Assembly: GCA_035315885.1 (NCBI GenBank)
Contig: DATFXM010000058.1
Coordinates: 1-64,000, forward strand
Source of the DNA: DATFXM01 sp035315885
GTDB lineage: Bacteria > Acidobacteriota > Blastocatellia > UBA7656
Length of the DNA: 64,000 nt
Direction: 5' to 3'
This document shows, piece by piece, positions 52,881 through 62,020 of this stretch (position 1 is its first letter; each line of letters begins with the position of its first letter). A model generated the notes under the pieces. The model was not told the DNA's origin, ran no database searches, and was given only the letters and a program-made list of their open reading frames with translations. The position numbers were made by a program, and so were the translations under genes.

Positions 52881-55800
52881 ATGGCTCGACCAATCCGTAG
52901 ACTACCTCTGTTCTTTTTATTGATCACCGCTGTTTTTCTCGCGGGCCGCTCGCCGGCTCGCTCCGACTCGACGCCGGTTCACCCCAGGCAAAAATTCGAT
53001 TCCACCTATCGAAGCAGAACATCCAAGCACAAAGTGATCGTCTACGCGGAGGAGTCCGGGCTGCGCGACGCGCTTCTAGAGTCGGGAGGCCAGCTCGTCG
53101 AAGACTACGGCGCGTTCGCCTTGATGAACGCACCGCAAGCCGCGGCTGAACAGGTAAGAGCCCAATCAAGGGCCGGGTCGGGCATACGCGACGACATGAA
53201 CATGGTGCTGCTCAAAGCGCGACAGTTCGATACTACGACCGATCGTCTGATGTCTTCTTCATCAATCGGACCCCTCGAAAAAGCAGACAGGCAGCTCTAC
53301 CTGGTGCAGATGATCGGACCGATAAAAAAGAAATGGAGAAACGCAGTAGAAGCCAACTCTGAAGTGATCGGGTACATCCCGAATAACACGCTTCTGGTTC
53401 GCGCTTCGGCAACCGGCATCGAACAGATAAGCAGGCTCGCGGCTGAAGACAACAGTTTCGTTCAGTGGACCGGCCTTTACTTTCCGGAATACAAGATCGC
53501 GCCCGAAATCTCAATGCGTTCGGACGAAGATATTCTCGCGACCATTGAGATCGCCGTCAGCGATCCGAACGACGCAGAGGTCGATCGAGCGCTCTCGATT
53601 GGAGACGCAACGCCTATCGGTGGGCGGGCGAGCGTCGGCGGAATTTCCGATGTACGAGTCAGCATCCGTACCAGCAGGTTGCCTGACCTCGCGCGGCTCT
53701 CAAACGTCCTGTGGGTCGAGCCGTGGACGCCGCCGCAACTACTCGACGAAAAACAGGACCAGATCCTTGCGGGAAACTACAGCGGGAGTACGGTCTCGAC
53801 TGCAGGCTACGTGAACTGGTTGCAATCGAAAGGTCTCGCAACAACGCCTGACTTTGTCGTCGATGTGGCCGACAGCGGGATCGATCAGGGCGATCTCGAT
53901 CCTCAAGTCATTCACAAAGACTTTTTGAACGCCGCCGAGGTGAACCGCGTAGTCTATGCCCGGTTCGTCGGCCAGCTAAATGTTCCCCAGGCTTCCGCCG
54001 AAGACATAAGCGGTCACGGAACACTCAATGCCTCGATCGTGGGCGGCTTTAACACCAAGACTGGATTTCCTTTCGTAGACGGGGACAACTTTCACTATGG
54101 CCTGGGAGCGCATCCCTTCGTGAAACTCGGAGCCAGCAGAATATTCGCGCCCCAGTTTACAAATCCGGACCTTCAGGAGCTGGTCTCTAATGCTTACCGC
54201 GACGGCGCTCGCATCACCAGCAATAGCTGGGGCGCGTACAACAACTCCTACAATTCCGATTGCAGAATCTACGACGCGCTGGTGCGCGATGCGCAGCCCG
54301 CAATAGATGGCCTACAGCCGATCAACATTATCTTTTCCTCCGGTAACAAAGGCGCCGGAGGCCATCTGTCTGTACCAGGCAACGCGAAGAACGTAATCGA
54401 CGTTGGAGCTACAGAGGGCTTGCGGCCCGGAACTGACGGTTGCGCAATCGACAGCACCGGCGCCGATAACGTCAACCAACTAGCGGTGTTCTCCTCAGGA
54501 GGTCCGACCGATGACGGACGCAAGAAACCCGATATCGTCGCGCCCGGAACTCATATTCAAGGGGTTCAATCGCAGTCGACGAGCTTCGATGCAAGCGGTG
54601 TATGCGGACCGATGAACACACCTGCAGGCCAGACCCTTTACACGTGGTCTTCTGGAACAAGTCATTCGGCACCGGCGGTTGCCGGCGCCGCGGCACTGGT
54701 TCGACAGTACTTTCAACAATCGACGGGCCACCCACCGAGCCCGGCAATGACCAAGGCGTTACTGCTGAATTCAACCACGTACGTTTCGGGAAGCGGCGGA
54801 GGCGATAGCCTCCCCGGTGACCAGCAGGGTTGGGGACTACTCAATGTCGGCAAGACGCTCGACGGAACACCTCGCATGCTGATCGATCAGGACCGTACGC
54901 TAAGCGATGCCGGCGGCAGCGTAACAATTCAGGGTTCCGTTTCCGATCCATCCAAACCGTTCCGAGTTACGCTCGGCTGGACGGATGCACCAGGAAACCC
55001 GCCGGCTCTCGGGCCAGCCATCAACGACTTGGATCTCCGGGTACAGATCGGGGGAAAGACCTACCTTGGTAACAACTTCGGCGGAGAGTTCTCTGTTGAA
55101 AATGGATCGGCCGACCACCTCAACAACGTCGAGTCAGTCTGGTTGCCGGCGGGGGTGACGGGCAACTTCACCATCACCGTAGTAGCGGTGAATATCGCGG
55201 CTGACGGCGTCCCTCTCAACTCCGATTCTACGGATCAAGACTTTGCCCTAGTTGTTTACAACGCGTCGTCATCGACAGGAGGAGGCGGCGGAGGCGGTGG
55301 CCCCGTAGACAATCCGCCGTCGGTTACCCTGCGATTCCCCGCAGGCGGCGAGACGATCATGGTCGGAAGCACTGCGCACATCACGTGGGATGCAGCCGAT
55401 GATAAAGGCATCCAGACTCAGGTGGTGGAGTTCGCTGCCGATGGCTTTACATTCAACACAATTGCGGAGCTGGGCGGAAGCGCACGCAGCTTCGACTGGC
55501 ACGTACCCGCTCTGCCTAGCCATCTGGCCCGGATCAAAGTCACGGTCCTCGATGGCGTTAACTTGCCGGTGAGTTCCACGAACGCAATACCATTCACCGT
55601 CGAGCAGGGTCCTCCCGATCTCATACCGCCGTCAGTCACCTTGCTTGAGCCGAATAGCGACTCGATTGTCGGCGGGGGCAACACGATGATCATCAAATGG
55701 AGGGAGTCGGATAACGTCGGCGTGATCGAGCGGCGGATAGAGCTCTCTACAGACAGCGGGGAGTCGTGGCAGTTGATACTTACACTGCATGCGCCAAGCA

Positions 55801-56249
55801 GCGGTCAGCAGCAGGTGTACAACTGGCAGGTGCCGGGCGAGCTTTCAACACAGCGAGGCAAGCTGCGGCTCACTGTGTTTGATGGTGCGGGGAACTCGGC
55901 ATCAGCGATATCGACGGGCAAGTTCGAGGTCTGGGCGATGCCGGTCATCACCAGGGTTCAGTACGACTTTGGGGTCAGCGGCGGGAAGGATCAGCTTGAG
56001 GTTACCGGGCGGAACTTCCGAATCGGTGATTCGGTCATCATGGTAAATGATCGTGACTTAGGCAAGATCCGGTTCCAGGACCGTTTCAATACGGGCAACG
56101 GAACGTGCAGTCGATTCTTCAGCGTGGACAAGAAGCTTTCAAAGAAGCTGCCGGCGAAGACTGACGTAAACATTAGAGTGCGCACCAACACCACAGAGCA
56201 GATCTCAGCGGGGTTCAGCTTCAAACGGGACAGACCACCGGGGCAGTAG
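52881..56249 (+). CDS. Large exported subtilisin-like protease (S8) with Ig-like and IPT/TIG-like domains
   Basis: An 1122-residue secreted protease. Signal peptide 1-28; prodomain-like region about 45-290; S8 catalytic domain about 320-640 with Asp331 (DVADSGID), His379 (SGHGTLN), Asn489 (SSGNKG) and Ser594 (SGTSHSAP); a beta-sandwich about 660-790; a poly-Gly linker; two Ig-like modules (about 810-915 and 920-1020, each with ITWDAADDKGI or IKWRESDNVGV); and an IPT/TIG-like end. The tail could anchor it to surface polymers. ATG 52881 follows GGAG at 9 bases. The stop TAG runs straight into CTGAGTT repeat units. Confidence 0.93.
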   Translation: MARPIRRLPLFFLLITAVFLAGRSPARSDSTPVHPRQKFDSTYRSRTSKHKVIVYAEESGLRDALLESGGQLVEDYGAFALMNAPQAAAEQVRAQSRAGSGIRDDMNMVLLKARQFDTTTDRLMSSSSIGPLEKADRQLYLVQMIGPIKKKWRNAVEANSEVIGYIPNNTLLVRASATGIEQISRLAAEDNSFVQWTGLYFPEYKIAPEISMRSDEDILATIEIAVSDPNDAEVDRALSIGDATPIGGRASVGGISDVRVSIRTSRLPDLARLSNVLWVEPWTPPQLLDEKQDQILAGNYSGSTVSTAGYVNWLQSKGLATTPDFVVDVADSGIDQGDLDPQVIHKDFLNAAEVNRVVYARFVGQLNVPQASAEDISGHGTLNASIVGGFNTKTGFPFVDGDNFHYGLGAHPFVKLGASRIFAPQFTNPDLQELVSNAYRDGARITSNSWGAYNNSYNSDCRIYDALVRDAQPAIDGLQPINIIFSSGNKGAGGHLSVPGNAKNVIDVGATEGLRPGTDGCAIDSTGADNVNQLAVFSSGGPTDDGRKKPDIVAPGTHIQGVQSQSTSFDASGVCGPMNTPAGQTLYTWSSGTSHSAPAVAGAAALVRQYFQQSTGHPPSPAMTKALLLNSTTYVSGSGGGDSLPGDQQGWGLLNVGKTLDGTPRMLIDQDRTLSDAGGSVTIQGSVSDPSKPFRVTLGWTDAPGNPPALGPAINDLDLRVQIGGKTYLGNNFGGEFSVENGSADHLNNVESVWLPAGVTGNFTITVVAVNIAADGVPLNSDSTDQDFALVVYNASSSTGGGGGGGGPVDNPPSVTLRFPAGGETIMVGSTAHITWDAADDKGIQTQVVEFAADGFTFNTIAELGGSARSFDWHVPALPSHLARIKVTVLDGVNLPVSSTNAIPFTVEQGPPDLIPPSVTLLEPNSDSIVGGGNTMIIKWRESDNVGVIERRIELSTDSGESWQLILTLHAPSSGQQQVYNWQVPGELSTQRGKLRLTVFDGAGNSASAISTGKFEVWAMPVITRVQYDFGVSGGKDQLEVTGRNFRIGDSVIMVNDRDLGKIRFQDRFNTGNGTCSRFFSVDKKLSKKLPAKTDVNIRVRTNTTEQISAGFSFKRDRPPGQ

Positions 56250-56279
56250 AGTTCTGAGTTCTGAGTCTGAGTTCTGAGA
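56250..56279. repeat. Heptad repeat units after the S8 protease stop
   Basis: AGTTCTGAGTTCTGAGTCTGAG units begin on the base after the stop codon (56247-56249) of the S8 protease. Confidence 0.7.
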
Positions 56280-56285
56280 CAATCC

Positions 56286-56379
56286 CAGAAGGGTTGCGTC
56301 GTATAGCCCAGGGTTGCCGTCCGCGGCTACCCTGCGGTACGTCGCATAATAATCGTCGCAACCCTGAAGGGTTGCGACA
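56286..56379. repeat. Palindromic repeat family D, copy 1
   Basis: AGAAGGGTTGCGTCG ... core AGGGTTGCCGTCCGCGGCTACCCTG-type sequence ... CGTCGCAACCCTGAAGGGTTGCGAC. Same orientation as copy 2 (58545-58646); the two flank the GT-C/TPR gene as direct repeats. Confidence 0.8.
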
Positions 56380-56452
56380 CCATTCGAAAGCACATTCCGT
56401 CGAGGATCACGTTACCTCTCGATGGCCAAACTCAGCGCTCAGCACTCATCAC

Positions 56453-58498
56453 TTACTGCGCTGCAGCACGATACTTCTTCAATCTGTCCTCGATTGAATT
56501 TACCAGATCCTTATCGCCGGCCTCCGAAGCCAATTTCAGGGCTTCTTCGCCCGTCCTGATCGCATCGGTATACATCTTCTTCATAGCTAGTACCGCTGAG
56601 ATAGCCTCAAGCGACAACCCATCATGATCCCCCGTCAACTCCAGCGCACGCCCGGCAAATTGATCGGCCTCGTGAATTACGTCCGGGGGAACTCCGGAGA
56701 CTACCAATTCAGTCGAGGTCTTGCTCGACGGGAGATCCCACTTTGAAAGCAGCGCAAGAGCGAGTCTACTAAATCCCGCCGCCCACTCTCGATCGACGGA
56801 GATAGCTCTACGATAAGCATCGATCGCATCATCGAGCCGTCCAAGCCGCTCATAGACAACGCCAAGGCCACAATAAGCCGGCGCATGACTGGGATCGAAC
56901 CGCACCGCCAGGAGAAAATGATCTATTGCTTCGCTGTTGCGTCCCTCCGCCGCATGCACTTTGCCAAGATCGTAATGCGGAAAAGCGTATGTGGGTCGCA
57001 GCCGCAGTGCCTCCTCCAGTTCCGCCTTCCCTTCCTCGACTCGCCCAAGTCTGACGAGCGCTTCCCCAACATTACAGTGGGCACTCGCTGACTTAGGATC
57101 GTAACTCACCGCCAACTGGAAATGCTCGAGCGCGTCCTCGTACGCTCCACGATCCGCGAGTTGAGCGCCGAGGTTTGTGTGACCTCGTGAATTCTCCGGC
57201 CGCTTCTTCACAACATCGGCCCACATATTCAGAGGACTCTCGTAGTCGATATTTCGTCGCAGCGTCAGATAGCAGCACGACCCGACCACCAATGTGACCA
57301 TAACCAGCGCCGCCAACCGACCGCCTCTCTCCCTCGTTTGCACAACAGCGGTGAGACCTGCGTAGGCACCCAGCACAACAAGCACCACTACGCTGGCGAG
57401 CGGCAGATACATCCTGTGCTCGTAAGCAAGATCGGAGAACGGCATGAAACTCGAAGTCAGCCCCAGAATTCCGAAGAACCAAACTCCGACAAACGCGACC
57501 GCCAGTCTCTTCACTAACGCGACGATCGTGGCTAGCCCGATTCCACCTACGATTATTGCTGAGGGCAGAACGTCCGAAAGACCGGAGGCCGGCGGCCACG
57601 CATAATCCAAACACAGACCATCGGGCCAGAACGCCAGGCGCAAGTAATGCGTTATTACTGGAAGCTCCGAGACGAAGTAATGCAATGGGCTGATGCTTCG
57701 CACGCCGAAACCGGCGGTCAGGTTGAGCGGCGCCGCAACAATCGTGGCCGCCAGAATCAGCCACGTACTCGCGAGTCCAACATAGAACACCCAACGCCGC
57801 TGTAAGGCTTCCTTCCAGGAAGGAGAAACAAACCAGACATCGTAGAACAACACCATCATTGGCGCAGTAAGCATTACTTGCTTGCAAAGCATTCCGGCGC
57901 TGCACGCCGCAATCGACATCGCAAACCAGCGAGTTTGAGTCCGCGACTCGAATCCTCTGATCGCGCAATAGATGGTTACTAGATACATCAAGCCCATCAG
58001 AGACTCGCAGCGCTGGCTGATGTAGGTCACTGCCTGGGTCTGAAGCGGATGAACCGTCCAGATGAGTGCGACTACCGCTGCCAACTGCGTTGCCGCGCCG
58101 CCAAATCTTTCCCTCAATCCAGGTTGGAGGAGAGTTCGGCGAAGTATTCCAAACAGGCTCAGACCGGCGAGCAAATGTATAGTGATGTTCAGAAGATGGT
58201 AACTCCAGACATTGAGCTCGCTGATGGCGTAATTGAAAGCGTAGGTAAGGCCTATGAGTGGCCTCGACAAATTTTGGCGAGCGAACATTGCGGGCCACGG
58301 TGGCCACAGTTGGCGAATCGAGAGATTGCTGACGATGTCCAGATCGTCAAAGATGAACGGCCCGTTCAGGCTGTTCGAGTAAGCCAGCAGTCCCGCGGCT
58401 ACGATAACCACGGCTGCCACCGTTACTGAGACTTGCTGCGTTGGAGTTGGTGAAGATTCGGTTGAAGCTGAGTGAGCCTCACTGATTTGCGCAGTCAC
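56453..58498 (-). CDS. GT-C-fold glycosyltransferase-like membrane protein with TPR repeats (TMTC-like)
   Basis: A 681-residue protein with about ten membrane helices over residues 20-410, beginning with a short acidic loop after the first helix (FIFDDLDIVSN) that is typical of GT-C glycosyltransferases, and conserved ISQRCESLMGLMYL and RMYLPLASVV. Residues about 430-600 are four or five TPRs (AHCNVGEALVRLGRVEEGK, PAYCGLGVVYERLGRLDDA). The layout resembles TMTC/O-GlcNAc-related membrane proteins transferring sugars from lipid carriers to proteins. It is flanked by family D palindromes on both sides. Substrate unknown. Confidence 0.82.
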   Translation of the reverse strand: MTAQISEAHSASTESSPTPTQQVSVTVAAVVIVAAGLLAYSNSLNGPFIFDDLDIVSNLSIRQLWPPWPAMFARQNLSRPLIGLTYAFNYAISELNVWSYHLLNITIHLLAGLSLFGILRRTLLQPGLRERFGGAATQLAAVVALIWTVHPLQTQAVTYISQRCESLMGLMYLVTIYCAIRGFESRTQTRWFAMSIAACSAGMLCKQVMLTAPMMVLFYDVWFVSPSWKEALQRRWVFYVGLASTWLILAATIVAAPLNLTAGFGVRSISPLHYFVSELPVITHYLRLAFWPDGLCLDYAWPPASGLSDVLPSAIIVGGIGLATIVALVKRLAVAFVGVWFFGILGLTSSFMPFSDLAYEHRMYLPLASVVVLVVLGAYAGLTAVVQTRERGGRLAALVMVTLVVGSCCYLTLRRNIDYESPLNMWADVVKKRPENSRGHTNLGAQLADRGAYEDALEHFQLAVSYDPKSASAHCNVGEALVRLGRVEEGKAELEEALRLRPTYAFPHYDLGKVHAAEGRNSEAIDHFLLAVRFDPSHAPAYCGLGVVYERLGRLDDAIDAYRRAISVDREWAAGFSRLALALLSKWDLPSSKTSTELVVSGVPPDVIHEADQFAGRALELTGDHDGLSLEAISAVLAMKKMYTDAIRTGEEALKLASEAGDKDLVNSIEDRLKKYRAAAQ

Positions 58499-58544
58499 GG
58501 GGCAAGTTTAGGCGCAACACGCACCTGCCGCAAGGAAGTGCTGA

Positions 58545-58646
58545 GTTCAACCCCGAAGGGGTTGCGTCGTCCAGCCCAGCGTTGCCGTCCGCGGCTACCC
58601 TGGGTAGAGGCCACCGCACCCGACGCAACCCTGTAGGGGTTGCGTC
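58545..58646. repeat. Palindromic repeat family D, copy 2
   Basis: GTTCAACCCCGAAGGGGTTG start, core GTTGCCGTCCGCGGCTACCC, end AACCCTGTAGGGGTTGCGTC. With copy 3, its reverse complement, it forms a roughly 290-base inverted repeat with an approximately 90-base middle. Confidence 0.85.
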
Positions 58647-58736
58647 TTGAACCGCAAAGCACCGATTCGTGAAGGCGACACCACCACCCCTCAAAGAGTT
58701 GCGTATGGATTTGGAACCGCCGTTTCGCAGGTCGTT

Positions 58737-58838
58737 GACGCAACCCTTACAGGGTTGCGTCGGATGCGGTGCCTTTACCCAGGGTAGCCGCGGACGGCAA
58801 CCCTGGGCTGGACGACGCAACCCCTTCGGGGTTGAACT
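58737..58838. repeat. Palindromic repeat family D, copy 3 (inverted)
   Basis: Reverse-complement of copy 2 with few differences; its end GACGCAACCCCTTCGGGG mirrors the start of copy 2 and passes directly into the heptad tract at 58838. Confidence 0.85.
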
Positions 58839-58946
58839 CAGGACTCAGGACTCAGCACTCAGGACTCAGGACTCAGCACTCAGCACACAGCACTCAGCAC
58901 ACAGCACTCAGCACTCAGGACTCAGCACTCAGCACTCAGCACTCAG
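58838..58946 (+). repeat. Heptad tandem repeat (ACTCAGG/C)n, about 15 units
   Basis: About 109 bases of 7-base units ACTCAGG, ACTCAGC and CACAGCA-type variants, the longest such tract in the window. It stops 3 bases before the stop codon of the PrcB-like gene. Alternation of G and C in the seventh position, and a few degenerate units, are visible. Confidence 0.88.
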
Positions 58947-58948
58947 TC

Positions 58949-59482
58949 TCATTCGCAATGTGTTACCCGAGTCTTAATCTTGAATGTAGTCTGTTCGGGG
59001 TCGATTACCCTGTCGGTAAGGATGATGTGAAACGGTTGGGTGATTACCAACATCACCGGACACGAGTCCTCGGGAATCACCTCCCGAACAACTATCTTGA
59101 CCTTTTTCCCTGACCGGACTGCTCTTTGAATCGAAACGTCATACCCTGACGAAGGCTGATTGCCCTGGTAAACCGCAACGATGCTGTGTTGCGAAAAATC
59201 GACCTCCGGCGCCGGCGGAATCGGAAAGGTGTTCGACATCGTAGCCTTCCAAAGCGACTGCCAGGCATCGTTATCATTTATCACATAGGTCGCCGCCTGC
59301 GAGTGTCCGCAGGTGAAATGCTTTAGCACGGTTCCAAACGTGATTACTCGCGCCGAGACAGGCTCTTCCGCTTCCTGCGCGCTTGCTCGATTCCCTTCCG
59401 ACGGGCGGCCACGCACATCGCCGACGGTCGAAGCGATTAACAACAACGAAAAGAGATACACAACGCTCTTGGGGGCAGGCAC
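58949..59482 (-). CDS. PrcB C-terminal domain-like exported protein
   Basis: A 177-residue protein with a signal peptide (1-26) and a domain about 60-165 resembling the PrcB C-terminal domain (DUF4377/PrcB-like): NDNDAWQSLWK, VDFSQHSIVAVYQGNQPSSGYDV and PVMLVITQPFHIILTDR. PrcB is an accessory to a Treponema surface protease complex; a protease-associated role here would be inference. Cys residues near 58 and 141 could pair. The final residues (THCE) and stop abut the heptad tract. Confidence 0.75.
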   Translation of the reverse strand: MPAPKSVVYLFSLLLIASTVGDVRGRPSEGNRASAQEAEEPVSARVITFGTVLKHFTCGHSQAATYVINDNDAWQSLWKATMSNTFPIPPAPEVDFSQHSIVAVYQGNQPSSGYDVSIQRAVRSGKKVKIVVREVIPEDSCPVMLVITQPFHIILTDRVIDPEQTTFKIKTRVTHCE

Positions 59483-59585
59483 GTTGATCCTCCTTTCATA
59501 TCTGAAATGTCAAAGACCCGCAAAACTCCACCAGATCCGCAATTAGATCTCGCCCGCTCGACCTCAATGCGGTCCGCTCAATATC

Positions 59586-60986
59586 CTAATAGATCACCGT
59601 CACAGAAGCGCCTCGGAAGTAGTGGCTGAGTATATCCTCGTAGCCGTAGCCCTCTTCCGCCATCACTGCCGCACCTATCTGGCATAAGCCGACTCCGTGA
59701 CCCCAGCCCGCACCCCAAAGCACAAACGCCTTCGGATATTCAGACCCTGGGTGATCCTCGACGTCTATGACAAACGCCGAGCTATAAAGGTGGGACCTTG
59801 AAAACGCCCTCCGAATCTCCAGCTCCTTTCCAATAACCAGCGTCCTCCGCTCGCCTCGGATGCGAAGCATGACTATTCTTCCCGACTTGCCTCGTTGAAC
59901 GGGTTCAATCCGCGAGATACGACCGAAATCCACGTCGATCTTTTCGCGGAGCAAGTCGGAGAGCTCAGTGTTCGAATAGGCCACTCGCCATCGATAAAAG
60001 TCCGACGTTTCCTGGTCGAACCCAGGCAGGATGCGACTCAACAATTCCCGCGAGCTGGCGTTACAAAAGGCGGGCGGAGAACTTCTAATCCACCTGTTCG
60101 AATTCTCCGGCTCCTCAAGCGGCAAGTCGAAGCCTTTGGGGCTTGACCCTCGGCCATCGTAGACGCTTACCAGATACGGCACGTGCTTGTCTTCCCACGC
60201 CGCCCGAAACTCTTCGGTCATTCCCCCGCAGCTCTTCGAATATCGCGCATCGCAGATCTCTCCGCCGCAGGTCAACACCAGGCCGCGAGTGTCCCCCACC
60301 GCTCTGAACGCTTCACTTGATAGCGCCTTGGAAATGCCCTGATATCGTTGACAGTGATCGTCCGCGCAAACGTCGAAGCCGTCGTGCGACTGGCGGTCGT
60401 ACCACCGGACTCTTTCATGCCCATCATTGGTTCCGCCAAGAGAGCCGGAATCGCCGAGGCTGGGGCGGGCCGACATCTGCGACAACAACCAGCTCCTGGA
60501 AACAATCGAGTGCGCACGCAGCAGTTCGGATGGGGACAATGCGCTCATCTCGGAAGAGATCACGCTCACCAGGTAGTCTTCGAGCGGGAGCTCGTTTACT
60601 ACCCGAAGCTGCTCGCCTGCAGCGCGCAGCGAGATCGCGCCCTGAAACACTTGCGCTTCGCGGCGCTGCCAATGAAACTCGATTCCGATCGTAACGTCTT
60701 GAACGGTGACGCGACTCACCGCAAAGTCGACCGGCGTAAGAGTCAGCGATAAGGCCTCACCAACCTCACGATAAACTCGAAAGGCGGCCGAGGTGGCGAT
60801 GCCTGGCACAGGCAGTTCCGACGCTCTGGTAATTGAAACCAGACCTGACAACTGTCGGGCCTCATACTCGCCTGTCACGAGCGTTGTGCCGTCCTCCGCT
60901 CGATATGATCCAATAAGCGAGAAACGCACGATCGGTGCGGTCAACAAACCAACTCGGATCACCGGTTCTCGCTCGAACGAATTCAC
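59586..60986 (-). CDS. SpoIID/LytB-domain protein (lytic transglycosylase-like)
   Basis: A 466-residue protein with a SpoIID domain (about 125-300 and C-terminal 425-466). LPLEDYLVSVISSEM carries the conserved Glu, HSIVSRSWLL follows, and GWGHGVGLCQIGAAVMAEEGY closes the family pattern. In Bacillus SpoIID cleaves glycan strands during engulfment; here no sporulation genes are seen. I see no clear signal peptide, which is unusual for a peptidoglycan enzyme. It overlaps the DUF4922 gene by 4 bases, so the two are translationally coupled. Confidence 0.85.
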   Translation of the reverse strand: MNSFEREPVIRVGLLTAPIVRFSLIGSYRAEDGTTLVTGEYEARQLSGLVSITRASELPVPGIATSAAFRVYREVGEALSLTLTPVDFAVSRVTVQDVTIGIEFHWQRREAQVFQGAISLRAAGEQLRVVNELPLEDYLVSVISSEMSALSPSELLRAHSIVSRSWLLSQMSARPSLGDSGSLGGTNDGHERVRWYDRQSHDGFDVCADDHCQRYQGISKALSSEAFRAVGDTRGLVLTCGGEICDARYSKSCGGMTEEFRAAWEDKHVPYLVSVYDGRGSSPKGFDLPLEEPENSNRWIRSSPPAFCNASSRELLSRILPGFDQETSDFYRWRVAYSNTELSDLLREKIDVDFGRISRIEPVQRGKSGRIVMLRIRGERRTLVIGKELEIRRAFSRSHLYSSAFVIDVEDHPGSEYPKAFVLWGAGWGHGVGLCQIGAAVMAEEGYGYEDILSHYFRGASVTVIY

Positions 60987-62020
60987 CAGAGCAACTCCTC
61001 CGACGAAGTCATCCAGTCGAGCATCTGGTTGATCGCCTCTTCGTCAAAGCTGACTTCACGATAGATCAAGCTCATAGTTGCGTCGTCGAGCTTCTCGAAA
61101 TGGCTCCGCTCCGGAACTACCACGACTCCCGCCATGTCGATCGCGCCCGGACTGATGGTCAGCTTCTCGGCTCCCTCATTGTAGTAAACAGACGGCCGGT
61201 GAGCTGCCCTGGGAAAGAGATACACGGTCCACAACCTGTTCGAATACACCGTGACGATGTTCATCATTGGTTCGACGCTGCTTGACAGGCGTCCCAGCTC
61301 GTCGAGCACTCGGTAGATCCACTGCTCGAGCTCATCGAGATTGCCTCCGCGAAACACGACCACCGTTCTACCGCAGCGGCCCAACGTAAAGAGCTCAAAT
61401 GTATTCGAAGCAGTCTCCTCGCAGGTTGAGCAATCTTCTGAAAGCGCGGGCTCTTCGTCGAACAAATGTTCCGCGATGGGCAGCAAGCTGCTCGAACACG
61501 CTTGGAAGTGAAGATGGTCCGGCGCGGACGCGCCGCACTGCGGGCCGTTGTATAACGCGAAGAACTCGGAGCCGAGGTCACGCGCCAGCTCCAGTAGAGT
61601 TCGGGCGTTTCCTTTGATCTCCTGTGCCCCGTGTTGTCGATCAACGATCGAGAGATGATTTGCAAGAATCGGATATGGATTGCAGAGCACAACGAGATCG
61701 CGCCATGCAATGCCTTTCTCTTCCGGCGGCAGGTTTGAATCGCAAAGAAAACATGGACGCGCGGCTACCGAGCTCTGGTCTACGGCGGCCGCAGTGCTGC
61801 GAATGCGACCGGGATTGTACTGAGCCACGACTTCGGCTTCCGCCACGGACAGGCCTTTCGTCTCGATGGCGGTGAACGCCTTATAACCCTCGCGCATCAG
61901 CGGCCAGTGCTCTCGCTGATGAAGCACCAAGGCCTTCACGCGCTGAGAAAATGTAGCTTCGCTGCTCTCCAAATACCCGGCGAGTTCAGATTCCTGGATA
62001 AATCTGTCTTCCCAAGTCAT
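60983..62020 (-). CDS. DUF4922 protein, HIT/galT-like nucleotidyltransferase-related
   Basis: A 345-residue cytoplasmic protein of the DUF4922 family. The central stretch GPQCGASAPDHLHFQA holds the HxHxQ of HIT/GalT-type nucleotidyl transferases and phosphorylases (GDP-L-galactose phosphorylase is the best known relative). CPFC-like CFLCDSN occurs at about 89-95. It is flanked by a SpoIID gene (4-base overlap) and a GT2 gene (4-base overlap), suggesting nucleotide-sugar metabolism for wall or surface glycan. The exact reaction is unknown. Confidence 0.8.
   Translation of the reverse strand: MTWEDRFIQESELAGYLESSEATFSQRVKALVLHQREHWPLMREGYKAFTAIETKGLSVAEAEVVAQYNPGRIRSTAAAVDQSSVAARPCFLCDSNLPPEEKGIAWRDLVVLCNPYPILANHLSIVDRQHGAQEIKGNARTLLELARDLGSEFFALYNGPQCGASAPDHLHFQACSSSLLPIAEHLFDEEPALSEDCSTCEETASNTFELFTLGRCGRTVVVFRGGNLDELEQWIYRVLDELGRLSSSVEPMMNIVTVYSNRLWTVYLFPRAAHRPSVYYNEGAEKLTISPGAIDMAGVVVVPERSHFEKLDDATMSLIYREVSFDEEAINQMLDWMTSSEELLW

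Noticed and set aside
57093..58307. 404-codon second frame inside the GT-C/TPR gene on the same strand
   Set aside because: Out-of-frame reading of a gene with clear membrane helices and TPRs; no recognisable motifs.
58838..58946. Tandem array that might be a CRISPR
   Set aside because: Units are 7 bases with no spacers and no cas genes nearby; a simple tandem repeat.
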